DNA from: Terriglobales bacterium
GTDB lineage: Bacteria > Acidobacteriota > Terriglobia > Terriglobales > Acidobacteriaceae
DNA: 64,000 bases
Assembly: GCA_025934735.1 (NCBI GenBank)
Contig: JAICWP010000008.1
Location: 186,001-250,000, forward strand
Direction: 5' to 3'
Part shown: positions 1-7,415 of the stretch, in pieces
Layout: every line of letters starts with the position of its first letter
How positions within the stretch are numbered: the first letter of the stretch is position 1
Program-made: the position numbers and the translations under genes
Notes under the pieces: model-generated
Told to the model about the DNA's origin: nothing
The model's database searches: none
The model's input: only the letters and a program-made list of their open reading frames with translations

Positions 1-84
1 TGCGCCGGCCACTACCACCAAGAGTTGCAAGAGCAGCAGAACTGTGGCGAGGCTCGCGAACCGCTTTAGAAGATTTCGATTCAT
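1..84 (-). CDS. Exported or membrane protein, N-terminal fragment (cut by window start)
   Basis: An ATG at 84 opens a frame that runs off the window edge. Its 28 visible residues start MNRNLLKRF and continue with a hydrophobic run rich in Leu and Val, ending VVVAGA. This is a signal peptide or first membrane helix. AAGG lies six bases before the ATG. The gene starts 25 bases after the stop of the FAD reductase on the same strand, so it is probably the last visible gene of the type III PKS operon. Nothing can be said of its function. Confidence 0.55.
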   Translation of the reverse strand, partial: MNRNLLKRFASLATVLLLLQLLVVVAGA

Positions 85-109
85 GTTCAGCCTTGCCGTG
101 GTCAACCTC

Positions 110-1222
110 TCATGCCGTTAAGAGTCGCCATCCCACGTTAAGGATTCCACTAATTCCGAAGTCTCGCAGCGGCAGTTCGCCCACATGCACCGAGAGGAGG
201 CGGGCAAACAAACCAGGCCTTTGGGCGAAGGCTCCCAGGGCGCGGCGGCGGACCCAGGAGTGCTTATCCATCAACAGCATGGAGCGGCCCAGAAAGTGGG
301 GCAAAGCGGTGATTTGCTGATGGGCGGCAGCATAGAGCGAGAGATCGTTGGCGGCCAAAGCCCGGCCCAAGGCGCTGGCTTGGCGAAAGGAGACGGCCAG
401 GCCTTCGCCGGTAATGGCGTCCGTCGAACCGGAGGCTTCGCCGATCAGGACGAATGGGCCGCGCACCACCGATTTGAGGCGGCGGGTCACGGTCATCGCG
501 CCCTTGACGGGCGTACTGGGTGGAGCGGAGCGCAGACGCTCGCAGAGCTGGGGAAAGTGCTCCAGGGCGAGATCGAACGAGGCGCGGCGCTGACGCGAGA
601 TGAGAGCGACGCAGATTTCCTGCGAGCCAATGGGTGTGATATAAGCCTGGCGATCCTCACCCCAGTATATTTCCACGAATTCCGACCAGGGCCGGATATG
701 GAAGTGGCGGCGCAGGCCGATGCGGCGCTCGTAATCGCGGCCTGAGGCCAGGCCTGCCCAGCTGCGCACGCGCGAGTTCTGGCCGTCCGCACCGATAATC
801 CAGCGGGAACGCAGGCGATCGCCGTTCACCTCCACCTCGCCATTTTTCACATTCGAAACGCGAGCGCCCCAGAGCAGCCGAATGCCGAGCGCGGCGGCTC
901 GTTCGGCCATCAGGCCGTGCAGAACGGTGCGGCGAATTCCCAGGCCGGTGCCTCGGGGGAAGTCTGCTTCCACCGCACCCTCGCGCCCCAGAAAGCGGAT
1001 GCCGCGGAACACTCCGGTGTCGCAGCCCTCCAGGGAGACGCCCAATTTCGCCAGGGCTTCCAGGGAGTCGGGCATCAGTCCTTCGCCGCATGCCTTATCA
1101 ATGGGCGGGCGGGCGCAGTCGGCTAGCGCAACCCGCAATCCTTGCTGCGCGGCAGAAATAGCTGCGGCCAGTCCCGCCGGGCCGCCGCCAATTACGAATA
1201 CATCCAGGCCCGTATTCATCAT
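110..1222 (-). CDS. FAD-dependent oxidoreductase, geranylgeranyl-reductase/hydroxylase-like
   Basis: A flavoprotein of about 370 residues. The N-terminal dinucleotide-binding motif GGGPAGLAAA follows the first strand. A KACGEGLMP segment comes soon after, as in the geranylgeranyl reductase-like and aromatic-ring hydroxylase families, and a GADGQNSRVR motif follows. The start region reads GTG GAG ATG ATG. I chose the first ATG because GGTGGAG lies just before it; the GTG at 1228 is also possible. It overlaps the stop of the type III PKS gene, so the two are translationally coupled. In known alkylresorcinol/alkylpyrone clusters an FAD oxidoreductase acts on the type III PKS product, and the same role is inferred here. 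Confidence 0.85.
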   Translation of the reverse strand: MMNTGLDVFVIGGGPAGLAAAISAAQQGLRVALADCARPPIDKACGEGLMPDSLEALAKLGVSLEGCDTGVFRGIRFLGREGAVEADFPRGTGLGIRRTVLHGLMAERAAALGIRLLWGARVSNVKNGEVEVNGDRLRSRWIIGADGQNSRVRSWAGLASGRDYERRIGLRRHFHIRPWSEFVEIYWGEDRQAYITPIGSQEICVALISRQRRASFDLALEHFPQLCERLRSAPPSTPVKGAMTVTRRLKSVVRGPFVLIGEASGSTDAITGEGLAVSFRQASALGRALAANDLSLYAAAHQQITALPHFLGRSMLLMDKHSWVRRRALGAFAQRPGLFARLLSVHVGELPLRDFGISGILNVGWRLLTA

Positions 1223-2271
1223 CTCCACCGTAACAGAACCAGCTCGGAGCAGAAGCCAGGCCCCATGGACGCCATCAGGCTATAGGTGCCAGGTGCTCCG
1301 CGCCGGCGGGAAAGAAAGTCCTGCAAGACCAGCAGGACAGACGCGGAGGACAGGTTGCCAACGCGCCGCAGGCACTCCCAGGAGGCGTCCAGGGCGCCCT
1401 CGGGCAGTTCCAGAGTGCGAGCTACGGCTTCCAGCACGTTGGGACCGCCGGTGTGGATGATCCAGCTGGCAATGTGGTGCCGTCCCAGGCCCTGTTCGGC
1501 CAAAAATGCATCCACGTCGGCGCGCAAATGCCGCTCCACCATGACCGGGACGTCGCGCGAGAGCACAATGCGGAAGCCATGCTCGGAGATATCCCAGCCC
1601 ATCACATCTTCGGTGTTGGGATAAAAAACGGAACGGGTGGCGACCACCTCCGGTCCGGGAAATTCAGTTTCAGCGCCGCCGACGACCACCGCGGCCGCGC
1701 CATCGCCAAACAGGCCGGTGGCGATCAGGTTGGCGGTGGAAACATCCTCGCGCTGCCAGGTGAGCGAGCACAACTCGACCGCCAGCACCACCGCGACCTG
1801 GCTGGGGAAGGCGCGAACATAATCGGCAGCTCTGGCAATTCCAGCGGCGCCGGCAACGCAGCCCAGCCCAAATAGCGGCATGCGCTTAAGATTTGGCGAG
1901 AGCCCAATGCGGTTGATCAGCTTGGCGTCAATCGAAGGACTGGAAATTCCAGTCACCGAGGTGAAGAAAAGGGCCCCGACGTCGCGCGGGCGCAGGCCCA
2001 GGGGAGTAATGGCCCGGCAAATGGCGGCCGCGCCCAGCCGCTCCGCCTCCTCAATCCAACGCGAGTTGGCCTTTCCCCAGGTATCAATTTCTGCATACGA
2101 CTCCAGAGGGAGAGCCAGGTGGCGCCACTCAACACCGGTGCGGGAATGCAGGCGCTGCAACAAGCGCGGCTGTTGCAGGCGCTCGCCCCAGAACTTCTCC
2201 AGCGTGGTGGTGATGGCCTGCTGATCGTAAACGTGGTTGGGAAAGGCGCTGGCTGCGTTGGCTATTCTCAT
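1219..2271 (-). CDS. Type III polyketide synthase (chalcone synthase-like)
   Basis: 350 residues, the usual size for the family. The catalytic triad is visible: Cys138 in FGLGCVAGAAG, His273 in IIHTGGPNV and Asn306 in RRVGNLSSAS. The enzyme would extend an acyl-CoA starter with malonyl-CoA and cyclise it to a resorcinol or pyrone. Bacterial members with this motif usually take long fatty acyl starters, but the sequence alone does not fix the starter. AGGAG lies five bases before the ATG. It is followed by an overlapping FAD reductase. Upstream, 120 bases away on the same strand, lies a small gene preceded by a BlaI-type promoter, and I see no strong terminator between them. Confidence 0.92.
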   Translation of the reverse strand: MRIANAASAFPNHVYDQQAITTTLEKFWGERLQQPRLLQRLHSRTGVEWRHLALPLESYAEIDTWGKANSRWIEEAERLGAAAICRAITPLGLRPRDVGALFFTSVTGISSPSIDAKLINRIGLSPNLKRMPLFGLGCVAGAAGIARAADYVRAFPSQVAVVLAVELCSLTWQREDVSTANLIATGLFGDGAAAVVVGGAETEFPGPEVVATRSVFYPNTEDVMGWDISEHGFRIVLSRDVPVMVERHLRADVDAFLAEQGLGRHHIASWIIHTGGPNVLEAVARTLELPEGALDASWECLRRVGNLSSASVLLVLQDFLSRRRGAPGTYSLMASMGPGFCSELVLLRWR

Positions 2272-2390
2272 GAACTCCTGTTGGACCCGCCCGGGAGAGG
2301 GCTGCGGTGAGATATTGTTGAATTAGTAAACCCGCGCCTAAGGCGGAAGTTTCTCGCCTGCTGAGGACACGGCCGACGAGAATGTCGGCG

Positions 2391-2624
2391 TCATCGGCCG
2401 GGCACGGGCAATTCGCGCTTGCACACGTTGACGATGGACTGAATGGCCGAGAGTTTGGCCGGATCGCTCAAGGGGCTGTCCAGGACATCCTGGAGGTCCT
2501 CCATCCAGCCGCCCAGGGCCGCATCAATTCCTGCCGCCAACTCTTGCGCGACAATTTCGACCAATTCTTTTTCCGTAGCCAGCATGCCAGCCACCTCGGA
2601 AGGCAAAATTATTGGTGCTGCCAT
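2391..2624 (-). CDS. Small acidic protein of unknown function, 77 aa
   Basis: The frame is open from 2705, but the start at 2624 is preferred because GAGGTG stands six to seven bases before its ATG. The product begins MAAPIILPSEVAG. It is predicted helical and acidic in the middle (EKELVEIVAQE, WMEDLQDVLDS) and has no signal peptide. I do not recognise the family. A BlaI-type operator/promoter at 2760-2809 points towards it, which suggests membership of the BlaI regulon. It may share a transcript with the type III PKS gene that follows. Confidence 0.6.
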   Translation of the reverse strand: MAAPIILPSEVAGMLATEKELVEIVAQELAAGIDAALGGWMEDLQDVLDSPLSDPAKLSAIQSIVNVCKRELPVPGR

Positions 2625-2674
2625 CAACGCCACCTCACAGCGAGTGTTGCAATGTCGCCCCACAGGGTGAGTGC

Positions 2675-2726
2675 AAAAGGGGCTTGCGGCTGGTCTCTCC
2701 CTCAACCCTGCGGCCGCAAGCCCTTT
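2675..2726 (-). terminator. Strong hairpin in the leader of the small gene: terminator or attenuator
   Basis: Arms at 2680-2690 (GGGCTTGCGGC) and 2713-2723 pair perfectly. The stem extends outward through a G-U and A-U pairs to about 14 bp, around a 22-base loop. Read on the minus strand, the stem is followed by TTTT, a short terminator-like U tract. It lies between the BlaI-type promoter (start near 2753) and the start codon at 2624. It could end the blaR1-side transcript, attenuate the small gene, or release a short RNA. Confidence 0.55.
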
Positions 2727-2756
2727 GGGGCATCGCTATCCCATTCGGGGTTGGAC

Positions 2757-2809
2757 TTAGTCTTAAACACTTAAGAGTTGAAGTCAAGCGAAATCTTAAA
2801 TGATTAAGA
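2757..2809 (-). promoter_or_regulatory. BlaI-type double operator over a minus-strand promoter
   Basis: Two palindromes, TCTTAAACACTTAAGA at 2761-2776 and TCTTAAATGATTAAGA at 2794-2809, stand exactly 33 bp apart. Between them, on the minus strand, is TTGACT (2787-2782). After 16 bases TAAGAC follows (2765-2760), a plausible -35/-10 pair whose -10 overlaps one operator. The same module precedes blaI at 4757-4806. The site begins 57 bases after the M56 gene stop and points to the small gene at 2391-2624. Confidence 0.75.
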
Positions 2810-2866
2810 CTTCCGTTGTAGCCGTGGGAGAGTTGGGTTCGGCAAACGGACTGGACGAAGGGAAAC

Positions 2867-4264
2867 CTACCAGCGGCCGTTGCGGTCGTGGCCTTCGCGG
2901 CCCATTTCCTGGCGGCCGATCTGAGCCAAACCAGTAGCGACTCGCTGCACCACATTGGCCACGGAAACATGAGAACGCGGCAGGGGCAAAGTTTCAGTCC
3001 AGGTAGGATCGCCGTTGTCGCTGATGGGGCGTTCCTCAGGTTGAGAAAGTTCGTCCGACTGGGATCCGAGTTGTGAACTGGACTCCAGAGTAGCGGTTGG
3101 GCTGGGCTGGGTTGGGAGTGGAGGCATCATCACCGTGTACGTGGGTCGTGACGCGACTTGCCGTGGCGTCACCGCTCGCCGTTTTGCGGAAACACGCATA
3201 TGCCTTACCGGAGGAGCAGGAGCGACCGCGGGCGGAACTGGTTCCGTGAGCCGGACGACCTGTGGCGCAAATTCGGCGGCAATACCGAATACCGGCCACA
3301 GCAATCCGAAAGATACGACCAGCGCGAGACTAAGAGCCGAGCGCAAGCCCGCGCGCCACCACGACGTCCGGTGTTGTTGGCTGAGGACGGCGCGCACGCG
3401 CATCCCCAGGATGGATGCAGAGGCGGCAAAATCAATGCCCATGGACTTGCCCGGCTGCAGCATGCGCAATCGGGCGAAGCGGGTGAGGGACTGGGCGTAG
3501 TCGGCGCGATGTTCGGGGCGGCTGCTGACCACGGCTACGTCGCAGGCCAGTTCGCGCTGCACGCGCATTTGCTGGCGCGCCCGCCACACCGCCGGATGGA
3601 AGAAAAGCACGCAGCGGACCAGATCACTGACCTCAGACCACAAGTAGTCCCGGCGGGCCACATGCACCAGTTCGTGATAAAGCACGTCTGCGAGTTCCGA
3701 GCTGTCGCTGAACTGTTCGCAAAGCTCCGGCAGCAGAATGCGGGGCCGCAACCAACCTGCTGTGGCCGGGGAACTCAACTGGGGGAGAATTTGCACCTCG
3801 CAGCGGTGCAGGCCAAAGCCGCGGCGCATGGGTTCAAAAAGAGAAATCAGTTCCGGCGAAGGCTCCACCGCATGGCGCAGGGCGCGGCGCAGGCTCAGGT
3901 GCTGCCACACCATGCCGCCTAAAAACAGAAGCACCCCGATGACGTAGGCTGCCGCCATAATGGAGCCGATGAGGGCCAGAGCCGGCGCCCAGGTGGCTGG
4001 CAAGAGCAGATTGTGTCCGGCTAGCCGGGCAGGGTGTACCGGCAGACTTTGCAAGGCCGCGCCGGCAGACACCTGGACAGGCGCGGGAAAAAGGGTGAAA
4101 ACCCAGTAGGTGGCCGAGCCGAGAAGGAAAAATAGCCACACCATGAACCGGCGGCGCGGGCTGGGAGAAAGGCGGCTCAGCATCCAGCACACCGCGTAGG
4201 CAGCCATTACGCGCAAGAAGTAGCTGGCCAGCACACCGGCGAAATAGGAAAAAGAGTCAGACAT
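2867..4264 (-). CDS. M56 family membrane metallopeptidase (BlaR1/MecR1-like)
   Basis: About 465 residues. There are several N-terminal membrane helices, then a zinc-protease domain with HELVH (His197-His201) followed by ARRDYLW. A second conserved block, RELACD, also fits the family. In BlaR1 this domain transmits the signal that inactivates BlaI. Here the part after the last helix (about residues 330-465) is rich in Pro, Ser and Arg and shows no penicillin-binding sensor domain, so the stimulus is probably not a beta-lactam. The start at 4264 is chosen because GGAG lies six bases upstream; a TTG at 4279 is also in frame. The gene begins 27 bases after the blaI stop. Confidence 0.88.
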   Translation of the reverse strand: MSDSFSYFAGVLASYFLRVMAAYAVCWMLSRLSPSPRRRFMVWLFFLLGSATYWVFTLFPAPVQVSAGAALQSLPVHPARLAGHNLLLPATWAPALALIGSIMAAAYVIGVLLFLGGMVWQHLSLRRALRHAVEPSPELISLFEPMRRGFGLHRCEVQILPQLSSPATAGWLRPRILLPELCEQFSDSSELADVLYHELVHVARRDYLWSEVSDLVRCVLFFHPAVWRARQQMRVQRELACDVAVVSSRPEHRADYAQSLTRFARLRMLQPGKSMGIDFAASASILGMRVRAVLSQQHRTSWWRAGLRSALSLALVVSFGLLWPVFGIAAEFAPQVVRLTEPVPPAVAPAPPVRHMRVSAKRRAVTPRQVASRPTYTVMMPPLPTQPSPTATLESSSQLGSQSDELSQPEERPISDNGDPTWTETLPLPRSHVSVANVVQRVATGLAQIGRQEMGREGHDRNGRW

Positions 4265-4291
4265 TGCGAACTCCGGCAACGGAGGTTCTGT

Positions 4292-4696
4292 CTAGCTGGA
4301 GGACTCCCGCTTTTGCGAGCGATAGGCCCGGATGAGTGTTTCCAATTCGTCCAATTCGGATTCTTCCACCGGTCCTGCCTCCAGCAGGTTCACCAGCAAC
4401 TCGGCGGGCGAGCCGCCGAAGTTTTGCTCCAGCAAGGTGCGCACCGAGAGCCGGCCCACCTCTTCGCGGGTTACTCGTGGTTCGAAGACGAAAACCCGGC
4501 CGCGGCTGGCATGCCGCACCAGTCGCTTCTGCTCCATGATGCGCAGCAGCGTCTGCACCGTCTTGTAGTTGGGCTTGGGCGAGGAATGGGAATGAGTGAC
4601 CACTTCCTCCACCGTGGCCTGTCCCAGCTGCCACAGCACGTGCAGAATGCGCAATTCCGCGCGCGTGGGCAAAGTAGTGGCGTGCCTGGCGGTCAT
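4292..4696 (-). CDS. blaI: BlaI/MecI/CopY family transcriptional repressor
   Basis: 134 residues, the usual length. The N-terminal winged helix includes LRILHVLWQLGQATVEEV and NYKTVQTLLRIMEQKRLV. A C-terminal helical dimerisation part (LLEQNFGGSPAELLV) follows. BlaI proteins bind palindromic operators as dimers and are cleaved or released when the partner M56 protease is activated. The gene lies directly upstream of that protease. It is preceded by a double palindrome overlapping its likely promoter, so autoregulation is expected. The start has no strong ribosome site. Confidence 0.93.
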   Translation of the reverse strand: MTARHATTLPTRAELRILHVLWQLGQATVEEVVTHSHSSPKPNYKTVQTLLRIMEQKRLVRHASRGRVFVFEPRVTREEVGRLSVRTLLEQNFGGSPAELLVNLLEAGPVEESELDELETLIRAYRSQKRESSS

Positions 4697-4756
4697 AAGT
4701 CAGCAACCATGTTGAAGCGTCCGCGGCTGCAACCTTGGAAAAGCAGCTGGTTTTAT

Positions 4757-4806
4757 ATCTTAAAGGGTTAAGACTCGAAGTCAACCTAAATCTTAGCGGA
4801 TTAAGA
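4757..4806 (-). promoter_or_regulatory. blaI promoter with double BlaI-type operator
   Basis: Palindromes TCTTAAAGGGTTAAGA at 4758-4773 and TCTTAGCGGATTAAGA at 4791-4806 are 33 bp apart, the same phasing as at 2761/2794. On the minus strand TTGACT (4784-4779) and TAAGAT (4762-4757) are 16 bases apart and form a good promoter, with the -10 inside the first palindrome. The spacer GAAGTCAA is also shared with the other site. A dimer on each palindrome would block RNA polymerase. Confidence 0.8.
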
Positions 4807-4888
4807 CTGCGGGCCAAGGGGTGCGCGGGAACAGCTACGGATTGGGCTCGCCAGATCATCTGCCTAAGTTTTCGCTGCGCAAGAAGCC

Positions 4889-5743
4889 TCACTGTGGTTT
4901 CTCGAGTTGCGCCAGTTCCTGCGTGTACAGGTGGTTCCTGGGGAACTCCTGGGCCAGTCCTTCGAGCAGGATGCGAGCCTCATTGCGATTGTTGTCCCGC
5001 AGGGCGGCCACCGCGAGTAGCAGGCGGGCGTAGGGAAGCAGGTAATGACCCTTCTGCGCCACAACTTGCAGTTTTTGCAGGCCAGCCGTCTTATCGGTTT
5101 CGGCTCCGTCGAGCCGCAGCAGCCAGCGGACCGGCGCCGGTTTCAGGCTGAGCAGGTAGTTTTCGATGCCTACGGCGAGGTAAGCGTCGTAGTAACTGGG
5201 ATCCTGGGTCAACAGGTGCTCGGCGATTACGCGCCCCTGTTTCATATAGCCTAGGCCGGCAAGATAGCGCTTCTCAATCAGAGCGGTGTAGTCGCCGCGC
5301 AGGCCCAGGCGCAGCGCCTTAGCGAATTGCGCATCGGGGTCATTCGGGTTGCGCTGCAGGGCGGCGTCCGCAAGTTGCTCCGTTTTGGCCAACTGGTCCT
5401 CGAAAGCCTGCCGCACTTTGGGGTCGGGAGGCAGCTTAGGCTGATTTGCCAGCCGGTGATCGTCGGTGAACAATTCGAATTCCAGCACGTGCAAGCGGTT
5501 GAATTCGGAGAACAGGTAGGCGGCGGCGTCGGAAGCTGGTCCCATTGGGTCCAGAGGATGCTGGTGTTCCCAATCCGCAAATGCCTGGTGAGCCTCGTCG
5601 AACTGCAGGTTGTACATGTGGCGATAGCCGGTGTCGAGCAGGGAAAGCGAATTCAGGCCGGCAGCCCGGGCATGGCTGGCGGTCAAGAGAAATACCAGCC
5701 CAGCTAACGTGACCACGGCCGGAATGTAGCGTCGCATCGGCAT
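4889..5743 (-). CDS. Secreted TPR-like protein of unknown function
   Basis: 284 residues. A signal peptide (MRRYIPAVVTLAGLVFLL, cleavage likely after SHARA) is followed by helical repeats of TPR type, for example DTGYRHMYNLQFDEAHQAF and DAYLAVGIENYLLSLKPAP. The protein is probably periplasmic or outer-membrane associated. Its ATG overlaps the stop of the aminotransferase gene (TAATG), so translation is coupled. The substrate or partner is not evident. Confidence 0.75.
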   Translation of the reverse strand: MPMRRYIPAVVTLAGLVFLLTASHARAAGLNSLSLLDTGYRHMYNLQFDEAHQAFADWEHQHPLDPMGPASDAAAYLFSEFNRLHVLEFELFTDDHRLANQPKLPPDPKVRQAFEDQLAKTEQLADAALQRNPNDPDAQFAKALRLGLRGDYTALIEKRYLAGLGYMKQGRVIAEHLLTQDPSYYDAYLAVGIENYLLSLKPAPVRWLLRLDGAETDKTAGLQKLQVVAQKGHYLLPYARLLLAVAALRDNNRNEARILLEGLAQEFPRNHLYTQELAQLEKPQ

Positions 5744-7143
5744 TAGATTCCCACGGCGCGGCGGGCAAGACCTAGCGCGTCCGACCAGAAGGTGTTCGAG
5801 GAGTGCACCGTTTCCACGACGGCTCGAACCGCGTTCACGAACTCGTCAACCTGGGCTTCGCTGACCACCAGGGGCGGCGCCGCTTTTAGCACCATGAAAT
5901 TGTTGCCGCAGATTTGCGTAAGTACGTGTTGGTCATTGAACAGCCGCATAACCAGCATCTGCCCGAAAAGCCCGCGGTGAATCCTGCGGAACGCCTCAAA
6001 GGCGGCGCGCAAGCGCAGTCCTCTGGGGGGTTTGAATTCGATGCCCGAAAGCAGCCCTTGGCCACGTATTTCTTTCACCATTTCGTAGCCGGCCAGGCTT
6101 TCGCGCAGGCGGCCGCGGAGGTAGTGGCCCATCTCCAGGGCGCGGAGGCCAAGTTGCTCGCGGTCGAGCACTTGCAGCGTGGCCAGCCCGGCCCGCATGG
6201 CGAGCGCGTTTTCGCTGAAGGTGGAGGTATGTACGATGGCGCGCTGCAGGGAATCGTAAACCGAGGCATAAATGGAGTCGGTCATGAGCACGGCGGCGCT
6301 GGGCACCAGGCCGCCGCTAAGCGCCTTGGCCAGAACCACCACGTCAGGCTGCACGCCAAAATGATGGGCGGCCAGAAATTTGCCGGTGCGGGCAAGCCCC
6401 GTCTGCACCTCGTCGAGAACGAAGACCGTTCCATGCTTGCGGCACAGCGCCTGGCACGAGGCCAGGTACTCGCGAGTGGGAATACGGATGCCGGCTTCCG
6501 CCTGGATGGGTTCCAGGATAAGCAAGGCGAAACGGCGGCTGGCCAGCGTTTCCTGTAATGCAGGCAAGTCGCCGAAGGGAATCTCCTCGGTCCCGGGCAG
6601 CAGCGGGCCGAAGCCGTCGCGCCAGGAGGGATCGCCCATCAGAGAAAGAGCGCCGCAAGTCAGCCCGTGGAAAGCGCCGCTGGCATAGAGCAGGCCGGAG
6701 CGACCGGTGTGCGCACGGGAAAACTTGATGGCCGTTTCCACCCCTTCGCTGCCGGAACTGCAGAAGAAAGCCTTGCGTAGCTGCTCGCCCGCGCGGGTGC
6801 ATAGCTCTTCCGCCAGTTGGCCCGCGAGGTCAGGGACGTGGCTTTGCAACATTCCGGGACCGCTGCGCTCCAGTTCCGCCCGCAGCGCCGCCACAATATC
6901 AGGATGGTTGTGGCCGGTATTGTGCACGCAGTAGCCGGAAAGAAAATCGAGAATGCGCCGGCCGTCGGCCGTAAACAGTTCGGCGCCCCTGCAATGCGTG
7001 TACTGCTGGTTCATGCGCAGCACGTTCAACAGCTTCACCCACTGCGGATTCACATAGGAACTGTAGAGCGCGGACGACGGTTCTGCCACAGCTTCGCCCC
7101 GCACGCCGACGGGAGCTTCGGATAATACTGGGTTCATTGCCAT
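5743..7143 (-). CDS. Class III PLP-dependent aminotransferase (ornithine/putrescine type)
   Basis: 466 residues. Family signatures include SGSEGVETAIKFSRA, the conserved aspartate in FVLDEVQTGLARTG, and the PLP lysine in VVVLAKALSGGLVP. These enzymes transfer an omega-amino group from ornithine, acetylornithine, putrescine or similar to 2-oxoglutarate. The exact donor cannot be read from the motifs. The gene overlaps the downstream TPR gene by one base and is divergent from the TonB receptor gene. It is not in an arginine operon, so a catabolic or specialised role is more likely than arginine synthesis. Confidence 0.85.
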   Translation of the reverse strand: MAMNPVLSEAPVGVRGEAVAEPSSALYSSYVNPQWVKLLNVLRMNQQYTHCRGAELFTADGRRILDFLSGYCVHNTGHNHPDIVAALRAELERSGPGMLQSHVPDLAGQLAEELCTRAGEQLRKAFFCSSGSEGVETAIKFSRAHTGRSGLLYASGAFHGLTCGALSLMGDPSWRDGFGPLLPGTEEIPFGDLPALQETLASRRFALLILEPIQAEAGIRIPTREYLASCQALCRKHGTVFVLDEVQTGLARTGKFLAAHHFGVQPDVVVLAKALSGGLVPSAAVLMTDSIYASVYDSLQRAIVHTSTFSENALAMRAGLATLQVLDREQLGLRALEMGHYLRGRLRESLAGYEMVKEIRGQGLLSGIEFKPPRGLRLRAAFEAFRRIHRGLFGQMLVMRLFNDQHVLTQICGNNFMVLKAAPPLVVSEAQVDEFVNAVRAVVETVHSSNTFWSDALGLARRAVGI

Positions 7144-7300
7144 CTGATCTATTCAAACACGGATCGCTAAAACAAGTTGGGGCGGGCCCGAAGCGGCGCG
7201 GGACGGGCATTTCGGGGGCATGCCCACTGCTTACCCGAACACTCATTCAGTTTTACAACATCCGGGAGAGGCGGTGGTGTAAAGAATTGTTGGCCGCGAT

Positions 7301-7335
7301 TTACAAAACTTTACGTTCGCTTACCTACTTTTTAC
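7301..7335. promoter_or_regulatory. Helically phased TTAC direct repeats between divergent genes
   Basis: TTAC occurs at 7301, 7311, 7321 and 7332, i.e. every 10-11 bp, in an AT-rich part of the 272-base region between the aminotransferase and TonB receptor genes. Two further copies lie at 7231 and 7253. Direct repeats on one helix face are typical of OmpR/PhoB-type response regulators. No such regulator is in the window. The assignment is tentative. Confidence 0.3.
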
Positions 7336-7415
7336 GAGTACCAGGCTGGTTCCGTGGTAGATGATAAAAGACACACTTAGCCCCGGCCAACAACGTTCAG
7401 GAGCTTCAGATTTCA

